A stretch of 64,000 bases of DNA from Cycloclasticus sp. symbiont of Bathymodiolus heckerae (GTDB taxonomy: Bacteria; Pseudomonadota; Gammaproteobacteria; Methylococcales; Cycloclasticaceae): NCBI GenBank assembly GCA_002101235.1, contig LWTL01000121.1:1-64000 (forward strand), in the 5' to 3' direction. The position numbers and the translations under genes are program-made. The notes beneath the pieces were generated by a model, which was given only the letters and a program-made list of their open reading frames with translations, did not search any database and was not told the origin of the DNA. Position 1 is the first letter of the stretch. The number at the start of each line of letters is the position of its first letter. Positions 1 to 8,643 of the stretch are shown piece after piece.

Positions 1-118
1 AATATATAATCGGGTACTACAGCCAAGTCAGGCCTCATCAACATAACAATGGCTTATCGCCAAATGTTGCGGAGAAAAACTACTGGGCTGAATACAAAAC
101 TGTGGCCAACTTAACTTG
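1..118 (+). mobile_element. IS3-family transposase, C-terminal tail (remnant or IS edge)
   Basis: The reading frame starting at base 3 translates to a tail with YYSQVRPHQHNNGLSP and then WAEYKTVANLT. This is the usual C-terminus of IS3-family OrfB integrases (the RPH..N.GLSP motif after the DDE core). The frame has no stop at its natural end and runs on to a TAG at 135-137 inside sequence that belongs to dinB, so the transposase end and dinB are directly joined. The element begins outside the window, so I cannot say whether it is complete. The exact right edge is uncertain by about 10 bases. Confidence 0.7.
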
Positions 119-661
119 CCACTACACTATGGCGTAGGCCCCGTTACCGAAAATAAAATGCACCATTTAGGTATTAAAGTAGGCGCTGATTTACGGCAAA
201 AAAGCCTAATAGAATTAACATCCCATTTTGGCAAATCTGGCGATTACTACTACCATATTGCTCGTGGTGTAGATCACCGCCCTGTTCGTAGCACCCGCGT
301 ACGTAAGTCATTAGGGAAAGAAACAACCTTTAAACAGGACATTACCAATACCGACGAACTTATAAGCAACCTTAACCTGCTGGCAGAGACTGTTTTTGCT
401 AACTTACAAACCAACAGCCTTATCCCAAAAACGATTACCTTAAAAATAAAATACGCTGACTTCCAAACCGCCACCCGCGCGCATAGCAGCCAAAGCCATA
501 TAACCGAACTATCTCAAATAAAAACGCTTATCCCAGAGCTTTTATCGCGCACGAACGCAGGTAAACAGGGTGTTCGTCTTATTGATATAACTGCCAGTAA
601 TTTTGCACAAAAAAAAGCCCTTAAAAAAGGGCTTCAATTTGATTTGCCGTTAGGTTTTTAA
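119..661 (+). pseudogene. dinB: dinB 3' fragment (DNA polymerase IV), truncated by an IS element
   Basis: About 180 residues match the C-terminal half of Y-family DNA polymerase IV: a helix-hairpin-helix piece (YGVGPVTENKMHHLGI), the linker with RKSLGKETTF, and the little-finger domain to a normal end. The palm and finger domains with the catalytic acidic residues are missing, replaced upstream by transposase sequence. A TTG at 116-118 could formally serve as a start, but it sits at the junction and has no ribosome site, so I treat this as a dead gene. The fragment cannot encode an active translesion polymerase. An intact copy elsewhere cannot be excluded. Confidence 0.8.
606..634 (-). terminator. 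Intrinsic terminator of the methanethiol methyltransferase gene, inside the dinB end
   Basis: On the minus strand an 8-bp perfect stem (AAGCCCTT / AAGGGCTT) is followed by a run of eight T. It lies 30-55 bases past the stop of the minus-strand gene that ends at 663. It overlaps the last codons of the dinB fragment, where the A run encodes lysines. The tract on the other strand is only TTCAATTT, so it should work mainly for the minus strand. Confidence 0.7.
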
Positions 662-662
662 C

Positions 663-1385
663 TTAATAAACCTTTGGAATCATTTTTGATGTGCGCTTTT
701 GATAATCCACATAATCTTGTCCTAAGGCTTTAGCTAAACCTTTTTCTTCAAAGTGAACCCCTATAAACACATAAACGCTCATACCTATTGAAAACACTAA
801 GTGCCCAACCGTCATTGTTGGTAGCGCCCAAAAAGCAATCATAATGCCCAGCATCATAGGGTGGCGAATCCAGCGATACACCAACTTTTCAGAAAACGTA
901 ACATGAGTGTAGGTTTTTTTAACGAAGAACAACCATGTTTGGCGCAGGCCGAACAAATCAAAGTGGTCGGTTAAGAATGTTGCTGCAAAAATAAGCACCC
1001 AACCAAATGCAAATAAGCCCCATAGGATGTTAACGGCCATTGGGTTTTCTACTTGCCAAATAATGCCTTCCATTGGTTGCCAGTAATACATAAACACAGC
1101 CAATGTAATAGCGGACACTAATACATAGGTACTGCGCTCTACATGGTGAGGAACAACTGAAACGATCATGTCTTTAAACCAACCACGCGCCATAACACTG
1201 TGTTGTATGCCCCACATTAGAATTAAACCAATGTTTATCATTAATGCATAGTCTGAATACACGTCCATTTCTGTTGAAACAGTTATGGGTAAAAAGATGT
1301 CGCCCACAAAACCCATAAAATAAACAAAAACCGCAAAAAACAATAAATAACTAACCGCTCCGTAAAGCATGACTAATGCCCGCAT
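663..1385 (-). CDS. mddA: Methanethiol S-methyltransferase (MddA type)
   Basis: A 240-residue integral membrane protein with about six hydrophobic segments, of the NnrU/ICMT-like membrane methyltransferase superfamily. The pattern HSVMAR (near residue 62), VERSTYV, FDLFGLRQ, then RHPMMLG and FEEKGLAKALG fits the subgroup named methanethiol S-methyltransferase, which uses S-adenosylmethionine to turn methanethiol into dimethyl sulfide. The assignment is strengthened by context: the methanethiol oxidase gene lies about 1.2 kb away beyond a regulator. The alternative is a plain NnrU-like protein of unknown substrate. No heme or metal motif is expected. Its transcript ends at a hairpin within dinB. 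Confidence 0.75.
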   Translation of the reverse strand: MRALVMLYGAVSYLLFFAVFVYFMGFVGDIFLPITVSTEMDVYSDYALMINIGLILMWGIQHSVMARGWFKDMIVSVVPHHVERSTYVLVSAITLAVFMYYWQPMEGIIWQVENPMAVNILWGLFAFGWVLIFAATFLTDHFDLFGLRQTWLFFVKKTYTHVTFSEKLVYRWIRHPMMLGIMIAFWALPTMTVGHLVFSIGMSVYVFIGVHFEEKGLAKALGQDYVDYQKRTSKMIPKVY

Positions 1386-1434
1386 AACTTTCCCCTTCTT
1401 ATCATTAAACTAATTTTTCGACCACGAATACTAT

Positions 1435-1464
1435 CAGACACAGACACAGACACAGACACAGACA
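1435..1464. repeat. Five tandem copies of CAGACA
   Basis: Five exact head-to-tail copies of the hexamer CAGACA occupy the 110-base gap between the end of the GlxA-type regulator gene and the start of mddA. Such arrays change copy number by slippage. Here the array is non-coding and upstream of mddA on its strand, so it could affect the promoter or leader spacing; this is inference. Confidence 0.9.
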
Positions 1465-1495
1465 CAAAGTTCAACACAGTAGAATAATCAGTCTA

Positions 1496-2515
1496 TTATT
1501 TTCGTAAGACTTTTTTTGTATCACACGTTCCAGCAAAGCTTTTACGGAAATCATGCGCTGTCATACCTGTTTTACGTTTAAATAAGCGTCTAAAGTAGCT
1601 TCCATCCATCAAGCCAACACACTGCGCAACTTTTTGTACAGTGGAAGACGCTGTTAGCAATAATTTTTTTGCCGTATCAATCCGTTCATTTTGAATATAC
1701 TCATTCGGCGTCTGTTTGGTTGCTAATGTAAAACGTCTTTTAAACGTTCTTTCTGGCAAACCAGAGCCCTGAGTTGCCTTCCTTAGCAAATATTCAGCCG
1801 CTAAGTTGTTCTCAATCCACTCCTGAGCCTCCCTTATAACTTGGTCTTCATGCTCAACAGTACTTTTAAGCAGTTTATACGGCCGCTGCCCTTCTTGATG
1901 GGAGTTTAAAAGGAAGAATTGCTCAATATACTTTGCAGTATCAATGCTTGAGTATTTCTCTACCAAATAGACCACAAGGTCTTGCCACGAGGTTGCCCCG
2001 CCCGCACAAATAATATTATCTTGTTCAGTAATAATTTTATCGCTGTGTACATCAACAGCTGGAAATTGTTCTTGCATTGCATCTGCAAACGCCCAATGCG
2101 TCGTCGATACTTTCCCATCTAACAAGCCTGTTTCCGCTATTAAAAAAGCACCTGCACAAACACTGGCAATGACCGCTCCTTTTTTATGATGATGAATCAG
2201 CCAGTCTTTTAACTCTGGGTATTTTGTTAAAAATGGCTCGTCAATGAACTCAATAGAAGGGATGAGAATTAAATCTGTTGTCTCAACCTCTTCTAACGAT
2301 TTTTGGCACTCTATCGTTAAACCGCTGTAACAACATAGAGGCCCCTTTCTTATACCAACAATCGAAGTATCCGTTACAAAAGCGGTTGATGCTGGTCTCA
2401 TTTGCTGGCTACAGACTCCGGCTGTAGAAAAAATATCATATGGCCCCGCTAGGGTGTAAACCATCGTTTCTTCAATGGCGAGTATAGAAATGGTTATATT
2501 TGGCATAAATAGCAC
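1496..2515 (-). CDS. GlxA-type transcriptional regulator (DJ-1/PfpI domain plus AraC HTH)
   Basis: A 339-residue protein with an N-terminal class I glutamine amidotransferase-like (DJ-1/PfpI) domain, roughly residues 5-190, and a C-terminal AraC/XylS double helix-turn-helix, roughly 230-330 (GLPERTFKRRF and YFRRLFKRKTGM are visible). The nucleophile-elbow cysteine is present (SVCAGAF, Cys120). The start shown is GTG; an ATG three codons in is equally possible, since neither has a clear ribosome site. The gene is divergent from the methanethiol oxidase gene with only 79 bases between them, and is followed by mddA on the same strand. It is therefore the obvious candidate regulator of both. The effector is unknown. 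Confidence 0.85.
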   Translation of the reverse strand: MLFMPNITISILAIEETMVYTLAGPYDIFSTAGVCSQQMRPASTAFVTDTSIVGIRKGPLCCYSGLTIECQKSLEEVETTDLILIPSIEFIDEPFLTKYPELKDWLIHHHKKGAVIASVCAGAFLIAETGLLDGKVSTTHWAFADAMQEQFPAVDVHSDKIITEQDNIICAGGATSWQDLVVYLVEKYSSIDTAKYIEQFFLLNSHQEGQRPYKLLKSTVEHEDQVIREAQEWIENNLAAEYLLRKATQGSGLPERTFKRRFTLATKQTPNEYIQNERIDTAKKLLLTASSTVQKVAQCVGLMDGSYFRRLFKRKTGMTAHDFRKSFAGTCDTKKVLRK

Positions 2516-2519
2516 GCTT

Positions 2520-2545
2520 TTGTCATATATCGACCTTACTATAAT
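2520..2545 (+). promoter_or_regulatory. Candidate sigma-70 promoter for mtoX
   Basis: A perfect TATAAT at 2540-2545 lies about 50 bases before the mtoX ATG, inside the 79-base divergent region. A TTGTCA at 2520-2525 resembles a -35 box, but the spacing is only 14 bases, so activation by the adjacent AraC-type regulator would make sense. A purine-rich GAGGTTGAG at about 2584-2592 provides the ribosome site. Confidence 0.45.
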
Positions 2546-2594
2546 GTATTTCTACGCCCAGAATAGAGCTTCAATAAAAATATGAGGTTGAGAA

Positions 2595-3989
2595 ATGATA
2601 TCCACACAAACTTTTACACGACTGGGCAAAAGCCTTAAAGGTGTAATGTTAGGTTCTGCTGTTGCTTTTAGCATCGGTATGGCGGCATTACCCCAACAAG
2701 CACAAGCTGATGAAACTTGCATGTCACCTTACATGGCTAAAATTGTTGGCCAAGAAGACTATGTTTATGTATGGACGCTAGGCGCTGTTGGCGTTGGCGA
2801 CGAGCAAGACAAACTAGTAACTATTGCAGCAAACCCTAGTGATAAAGACTATGGCAACGTTATTAACAGTATTTCTGTTGGTGGCCGCAACGAAGCACAT
2901 CACTCTGGCTTTACTGATGACCGTAAATACCTTTGGGCTGGCGGTTTAGACACAAACAAAATCTTTATTTTTGATGTCCACACAAACCCATCAAAACCAA
3001 CTTTACACAAAACAATCGAAAACTTTGTAGCTGACAGTGGCGGCGTTGTAGGCCCTCATACAACATATGCTATGCCTGGCAGTATGATGATCAGTGGCTT
3101 ATCTAATAATAAAGATCACGGCGGTCGTACTGCATTGGTTGAATATACAAACGCTGGCGATTTTGTTGCAACACATTGGATGCCAACAGATGAAAATCTA
3201 AATGGTGCTAAAAAATCGGGGCAATTTGCTGACGGTTACGGTTATGACATTCGCGTACTTCCACGCCGCAACATGATGGTTACATCATCGTTCACTGGCT
3301 GGAATAACTACATGATGGATTTTGGCAAACTAGTCGGTGATGCTGAAGCAATGAAACGCATGGGTAACACCGTTGTAATTTGGGACTTGCACACAAAACA
3401 ACCTAAAAAAATATTAGATGTACCAGGTGCACCGTTAGAGCTTCGCTGCGCATGGGGAGCAGATAAGAACTATTGCTTCACAACAACTGCGTTAACATCA
3501 AGAATTTGGTTAATTTACGAAGATGACAAAGGCGAATGGCAAGCAAAAGATGTTGCTGCAATTGGCGACGCATCTAAAATTCCACTTCCTGTTGATATCT
3601 CTATTTCAAGCAATGACCAAACATTGTGGGTAAATACCTTTATGGATGGCAAAACACGCCAGTTTGATATTTCAAACCCACATGCACCAAAACAAGTCTT
3701 TGAACAAGTTATTGGTAAGCAAGTAAACATGGTTTCTTCAAGCTGGGATGGCACACGCTTGTACTACACCTCATCTTTACTCGCTAACTGGGATAAAAAA
3801 GGCGAAAACCAAGACCAGTACCTTCGCGCTTTTGATTGGGATGGCAAAAAATTAACTCCAACCTTCGATTTGGATTTCATTAAATTAGGTTTGGGATTCC
3901 CTCACCAAATGCGTTTTGGTTCAAATGCTCTGTATGCAAAAGCACCTTCAAAAAGTGTCGACGCTATCATCGCATCACTGTCTAAATAA
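2595..3989 (+). CDS. mtoX: Methanethiol oxidase, SBP56/selenium-binding-protein family
   Basis: A 464-residue periplasmic protein. A twin-lysine N-region, a hydrophobic core and an AQA cleavage site after residue 38 give a Sec signal peptide. The mature part is a seven-bladed beta-propeller-like sequence of the SBP56 family; family landmarks include VGPHTTYAMPG, GYDIRVLPRRNMM, PLPVDISISSND, TRQFDISNPHAPK and GFPHQMRFG. Bacterial SBP56 proteins of this type are copper-dependent methanethiol oxidases that convert methanethiol plus O2 to formaldehyde, H2S and H2O2. The following SCO1 and MauG-like genes are the known neighbours of characterised mtoX genes. Despite the family name, there is no sign of selenocysteine. 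A strong terminator follows, so mtoX is probably transcribed more than the genes behind it. Confidence 0.88.
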   Translation: MISTQTFTRLGKSLKGVMLGSAVAFSIGMAALPQQAQADETCMSPYMAKIVGQEDYVYVWTLGAVGVGDEQDKLVTIAANPSDKDYGNVINSISVGGRNEAHHSGFTDDRKYLWAGGLDTNKIFIFDVHTNPSKPTLHKTIENFVADSGGVVGPHTTYAMPGSMMISGLSNNKDHGGRTALVEYTNAGDFVATHWMPTDENLNGAKKSGQFADGYGYDIRVLPRRNMMVTSSFTGWNNYMMDFGKLVGDAEAMKRMGNTVVIWDLHTKQPKKILDVPGAPLELRCAWGADKNYCFTTTALTSRIWLIYEDDKGEWQAKDVAAIGDASKIPLPVDISISSNDQTLWVNTFMDGKTRQFDISNPHAPKQVFEQVIGKQVNMVSSSWDGTRLYYTSSLLANWDKKGENQDQYLRAFDWDGKKLTPTFDLDFIKLGLGFPHQMRFGSNALYAKAPSKSVDAIIASLSK

Positions 3990-4002
3990 ATACTTGTTAT
4001 GC

Positions 4003-4031
4003 AAAGGGCTGCCTTCGGGTAGCCCTTTTTT
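4003..4031 (+). terminator. Intrinsic terminator after mtoX
   Basis: An AAGGGCTGCC / GGTAGCCCTT stem with a UUCG tetraloop, followed by a T run. It sits 13 bases after the mtoX stop and just before the SCO1 gene, so it probably attenuates readthrough rather than ending the operon, because no clear promoter is visible before SCO1. Confidence 0.85.
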
Positions 4032-4045
4032 ATTCGGTCACACTT

Positions 4046-4735
4046 ATGAAAATAAAAACACTCTTACTCTTATCCATCGCTTTTCTTTCACTCAATGCTT
4101 TTGCTGACAGTGACAAGAAGAACTCTCAAACACTCGATGCGCCTATTTTATTAGCCCCAGGCTACGGCCCGTTAACATTTGAAGCCCCAAAAGCCGGCAG
4201 CTACACGCTGCCTATTTATGGCGAAGCAAGCGATGGGAAGGTTATTAATAGCCTTGGCTCACACAAAACACTCGATGAGTTAATGGGCGACAAAGTCGTG
4301 TTACTTAGCTTTATCTACGTGACGTGTAACGATGTGAACGGCTGTCCTTTATCAACATCAGTCTTTTACAAAATTAAACGGCGCTTGGCCAAAGCAGGGC
4401 TTAAAGATGACTTACGCCTTATTACGCTTAGTTTTAACCCAAAACACGACACGCCAGATGTTATGGCCAACTATGCCAAATCCTTAGAAACAAAACAAAC
4501 CGATTGGCGTTTTTTAACCACCGCCTCTCAAAAAGAATTACGACCTATTCTGGAGGGTTACAACCAAACCATTCAGCAAGAGTATAGTGACGACGGGGAA
4601 TCAACAGGCACTTTTTCACATACCCTCCGTGTGTACTTAATTGATAAGCATAAAAAAATTAGAAAAATATACAGCGTTAGATTTTTACACCCCGATATTT
4701 TAATTAATGATGTGAAGACACTCACGTTAGAATAA
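4046..4735 (+). CDS. SCO1/SenC-family copper chaperone linked to methanethiol oxidase
   Basis: A 229-residue exported protein with a Sec signal peptide (cleavage near residue 20) and a thioredoxin-fold SCO domain. Copper ligands expected in SCO proteins are two cysteines and a distal histidine. Here they are Cys94 and Cys100 (TCNDVNGCP) and His192 (FSHTLRVYLID). The cysteine spacing is CX5C rather than the classical CX3C. The likely role is to deliver copper to the periplasmic methanethiol oxidase, since the two genes travel together in other bacteria. The stop is five bases before the next gene, so it is co-transcribed with the MauG-like gene. Confidence 0.85.
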   Translation: MKIKTLLLLSIAFLSLNAFADSDKKNSQTLDAPILLAPGYGPLTFEAPKAGSYTLPIYGEASDGKVINSLGSHKTLDELMGDKVVLLSFIYVTCNDVNGCPLSTSVFYKIKRRLAKAGLKDDLRLITLSFNPKHDTPDVMANYAKSLETKQTDWRFLTTASQKELRPILEGYNQTIQQEYSDDGESTGTFSHTLRVYLIDKHKKIRKIYSVRFLHPDILINDVKTLTLE

Positions 4736-4740
4736 GGTTT

Positions 4741-5997
4741 ATGAAAAATAGCCGTCTTTTTCTTTCACTCCTTATCGTTTCCTTAGGCTGCATTGCCGAC
4801 AGTAAAAACGCCAGCCCTAGCTTGCACGGCGCGGGAGACGATAAAACAGGTTACGACACCAAGAGTTATACGACCAATAGCAAGGCGCTCACCACCCGTG
4901 TCGGCAAAGAGGCGGATTTAATAGCCTTCATCAAACAGCCACCCCTTGGTTTGCCACCTACCCCCGTTCCAAGTAACAACCCCATCACTGTCGAAAAAAT
5001 CGCTCTGGGGCGTAAGCTCTTTTTCGATCGTCGGTTATCACTTAATGGCACGTTCTCCTGCGCTATGTGCCATGTGCCCGAGCAAGGCTTTAGCCATAAC
5101 GAGCTAGCAACAGCGGTTGGCATAGAGGGCCGTTCTGGCCGTAGAAATAGCCCGACTATTTTTAATGTCGCTTATGCTAAAACACTCTTTCATGACGGGC
5201 GTGACGACAATCTAGAGGAACAAATTTGGGGTCCTCTATTGGCGCATAATGAAATGGGCAATCCCTCCGTCGCCAACGTCTTGCGAAAAATTCGCTCACT
5301 CAGCGATTACCACGGTCTGTTTGAAAGCACTTTCAACAAACCGCTTAGCATGGAAACCTTAGGCATGGCCTTTGCCAGCTATCAGCGTAGTTTAAATTCG
5401 GCCAATAGCCCGTTTGACCAATGGCACTTTGGCCATAACGATACGGCTGTTAACGCATCTGTAAAACGGGGCTTTCAATTATTTAAAGGCAAAGCAAACT
5501 GCATTGCTTGCCATAATGTTAGTAAAAATAGCGCGCTGTTTACCGATCATAAACTGCATAACACTGGGCATGGTTACCAGATTTCCATGCACCAACGCCC
5601 GAAGAAACAAAAAATTCTTATCGCACCTGGGCAATATATTGAAATTGATTCTGACCTATTCGGTTCTGTTTCCGAAAAGAAACCCAACGATGTTGGCTTA
5701 TACGAAATAACCGAAGACCCTAAAGACCGCTGGAAATACAAAACGCCAACATTAAGAAATGTTGCCTTAACAGCGCCCTATATGCACGATGGCGCGTTTA
5801 AAACACTGGAAGAAGTCATCAGTTTTTATAACCAAGGCGGTGTACAAAATATAGATTTAGACCATCTCATGAAACCACTTGGCTTAAACTCTTCTGAAAA
5901 AACAGACTTACTCGCTTTTTTAAATAGCCTGACGGGTTCAAACGTAGACGAATTGATTTCCGACGCATTTGCTGCACCCGTTGGCGATACTCAATAA
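4741..5997 (+). CDS. MauG-like dihaem cytochrome c peroxidase family protein
   Basis: A 418-residue exported protein with an N-terminal hydrophobic signal and two haem-binding motifs, CAMCH at 107-111 and CIACH at 254-258. That is the two-domain layout of bacterial dihaem peroxidases and MauG. Conserved TPTLRNVALTAPYMHDG and the final FLNSLTG helix region are present. MauG proteins catalyse post-translational oxidation of protein residues. Next to mtoX this protein is thought either to mature the oxidase or to deal with its H2O2 product; the sequence does not decide between them. It follows the SCO1 gene by five bases and the GTTT before its ATG gives only a weak ribosome site. Confidence 0.82.
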   Translation: MKNSRLFLSLLIVSLGCIADSKNASPSLHGAGDDKTGYDTKSYTTNSKALTTRVGKEADLIAFIKQPPLGLPPTPVPSNNPITVEKIALGRKLFFDRRLSLNGTFSCAMCHVPEQGFSHNELATAVGIEGRSGRRNSPTIFNVAYAKTLFHDGRDDNLEEQIWGPLLAHNEMGNPSVANVLRKIRSLSDYHGLFESTFNKPLSMETLGMAFASYQRSLNSANSPFDQWHFGHNDTAVNASVKRGFQLFKGKANCIACHNVSKNSALFTDHKLHNTGHGYQISMHQRPKKQKILIAPGQYIEIDSDLFGSVSEKKPNDVGLYEITEDPKDRWKYKTPTLRNVALTAPYMHDGAFKTLEEVISFYNQGGVQNIDLDHLMKPLGLNSSEKTDLLAFLNSLTGSNVDELISDAFAAPVGDTQ

Positions 5998-6017
5998 AAC
6001 AAATACCCATACATTAA

Positions 6018-7136
<1,119 letters not shown>

Positions 7137-7157
7137 CGTCTATTACTCATTATCACC

Positions 7158-8009
7158 ATGCAAACACTCGAATTAATAAGCCAAAACAAAAGCGCCGGCG
7201 GCAATGTCTGCTTTTATAAGCATGCCTCTTCTACCTGCCAGACAGATATGCGTTTTTCTATCTTCTTACCGCCACAAGCACTCGAAGAGCCGAATAAAAA
7301 ACGCCCCGTACTCTTTTGGCTATCAGGCTTAACCTGCACTGAAGAAAACTTTATGGCGAAAGCTGGCGCACAAACACTGGCTGCTGAACTTGGGATTATT
7401 ATCGTTGCACCCGATACCAGCCCGCGTGGATTAAACCTACCTGGGGAAGATGACAGCTGGGACTTTGGCTCTGGCGCAGGCTTTTACATCAACGCAACAC
7501 AAGAACCATGGCAAGCCAGCTATCAAATGGAAGACTATATTGCCCATGAGCTTTATGCCTTAGTATCTGAAAACTTTCCTGCTGATATGAACAAAGTAGG
7601 CATCTTCGGCCATTCCATGGGTGGACATGGCGCGATAACGCTGGCTTTCAAATACCCCGATAAATACCAGTCCGTTTCTGCCTTCTCACCCATTTGCGCG
7701 CCCAGCCAATGCGCATGGGGAATAAAAGCATTTACAGGGTATTTAGGCGACAATAGCGAGATTTGGCAGCAACATGACGCTCACCATCTTATTAAAAACA
7801 CAGCAACACGCCTACCCTTACTTATTGACCAAGGCAGCGCTGATAACTTCCTGCAAGAGCAATTACTTCCTGAACGCTTAATTGAAGCATCGAAAAGTGT
7901 TAACTACCCACTTAACTATCGCCTACAAGCCGGTTATGACCACAGCTATTATTTTATAGCGACTTTTATGGCTGATCATTTACAGCATCATGCTGAACAG
8001 TTAGGCTAG
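7158..8009 (+). CDS. fghA: S-formylglutathione hydrolase
   Basis: A 283-residue alpha/beta hydrolase of the esterase D family that splits S-formylglutathione into formate and glutathione. It has the LSGLTCTEENF block near residue 55, the nucleophile elbow GHSMGG (Ser153), and a late Asp (DQGSADNFL) and His (YDHSYYF) completing the triad. It follows the dehydrogenase by 21 bases and is clearly the second step of the same pathway. No formate dehydrogenase is in the window. Confidence 0.95.
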   Translation: MQTLELISQNKSAGGNVCFYKHASSTCQTDMRFSIFLPPQALEEPNKKRPVLFWLSGLTCTEENFMAKAGAQTLAAELGIIIVAPDTSPRGLNLPGEDDSWDFGSGAGFYINATQEPWQASYQMEDYIAHELYALVSENFPADMNKVGIFGHSMGGHGAITLAFKYPDKYQSVSAFSPICAPSQCAWGIKAFTGYLGDNSEIWQQHDAHHLIKNTATRLPLLIDQGSADNFLQEQLLPERLIEASKSVNYPLNYRLQAGYDHSYYFIATFMADHLQHHAEQLG

Positions 8010-8032
8010 CATCACCGCCTTTAATAAAAATT

Positions 8033-8596
8033 ATGACTATGTCCAGCACCTTAGAAAAAACACTTCAGCTTATTGATAATGCCAATGCCGACGACCCAAA
8101 AAATGGGGTTGAAATACTGTATTCACAGCGCATGCTAGAAACACTTAACGCATTTGATGCGGCTGCTTCAGAGCCGTTAACGTTAGCCTGCTACGCACAA
8201 CATGTTTGCCGCTGGAAACTTATTCGTAAAGACTACCCACAAGGTTTAGACGGCTATTTAAAATGGCGAACAGACCTCGCCAAACTACACGCTGAAGTTC
8301 TGCGTGAAGCAATGGAACAAAGCGGCTACACCCCTGATGATATAAAGCGCGCCGCCAGCATTATTCAAAAAAGAAAGCTGAAAGCCGACCCCGAAGTACA
8401 AACAATGGAAGACGTATCCTGCTTAGTCTTTTTAAACCATTACTTTGATGCTTTTGCTGCCAAACATGCCGATGAAAAAATTATCGACATCGTGCAAAAA
8501 ACTTGGGGGAAAATGTCAGAAAAAGGACACCAAGCTGCGCTTAAACTTGAACTCGCCCCCCATTTACAAGCATTGGTTGCAAAAGCATTAGCTTAG
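8033..8596 (+). CDS. DUF4202 family protein
   Basis: A 187-residue soluble protein that I assign to DUF4202 from the block HVCRWKLIRKDYPQGLDGYLKWRTDLAKLHAE region (around residues 58-90), which has several conserved His, Arg and Asp residues suggesting a helical metal-binding fold. The biochemical function is unknown. It is tightly spaced after fghA (23 bases) and before an exported metallo-hydrolase, so it is expressed with the methanethiol/formaldehyde genes and may act in the same pathway; this is inference from position only. Confidence 0.7.
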   Translation: MTMSSTLEKTLQLIDNANADDPKNGVEILYSQRMLETLNAFDAAASEPLTLACYAQHVCRWKLIRKDYPQGLDGYLKWRTDLAKLHAEVLREAMEQSGYTPDDIKRAASIIQKRKLKADPEVQTMEDVSCLVFLNHYFDAFAAKHADEKIIDIVQKTWGKMSEKGHQAALKLELAPHLQALVAKALA

Positions 8597-8643
8597 CCAA
8601 CACTCACAAAGCACTTTTTATTACTCAATAAAGGAGCCAGACT

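Noticed and set aside
116-661. A complete 181-residue protein from a TTG start
   Set aside because: The start lies at the IS-dinB junction and the sequence is only the C-terminal half of DNA polymerase IV, so it is a fragment and not a separate gene.
663-1385. Plain NnrU denitrification protein
   Set aside because: Kept as an alternative, but the FDLFGLRQ and VERSTYV blocks and the mtoX context fit MddA better. The nnrS remnant 11 kb away is not linked.
1435-1464. CRISPR array
   Set aside because: The repeat is a six-base tandem without spacers. No CRISPR-like repeat-spacer pattern was seen anywhere in the window.
2595-3989. Selenoprotein or selenium transport function for the SBP56 protein
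   Set aside because: No in-frame TGA and no sign of a selenocysteine insertion element; neighbours fit methanethiol oxidation.
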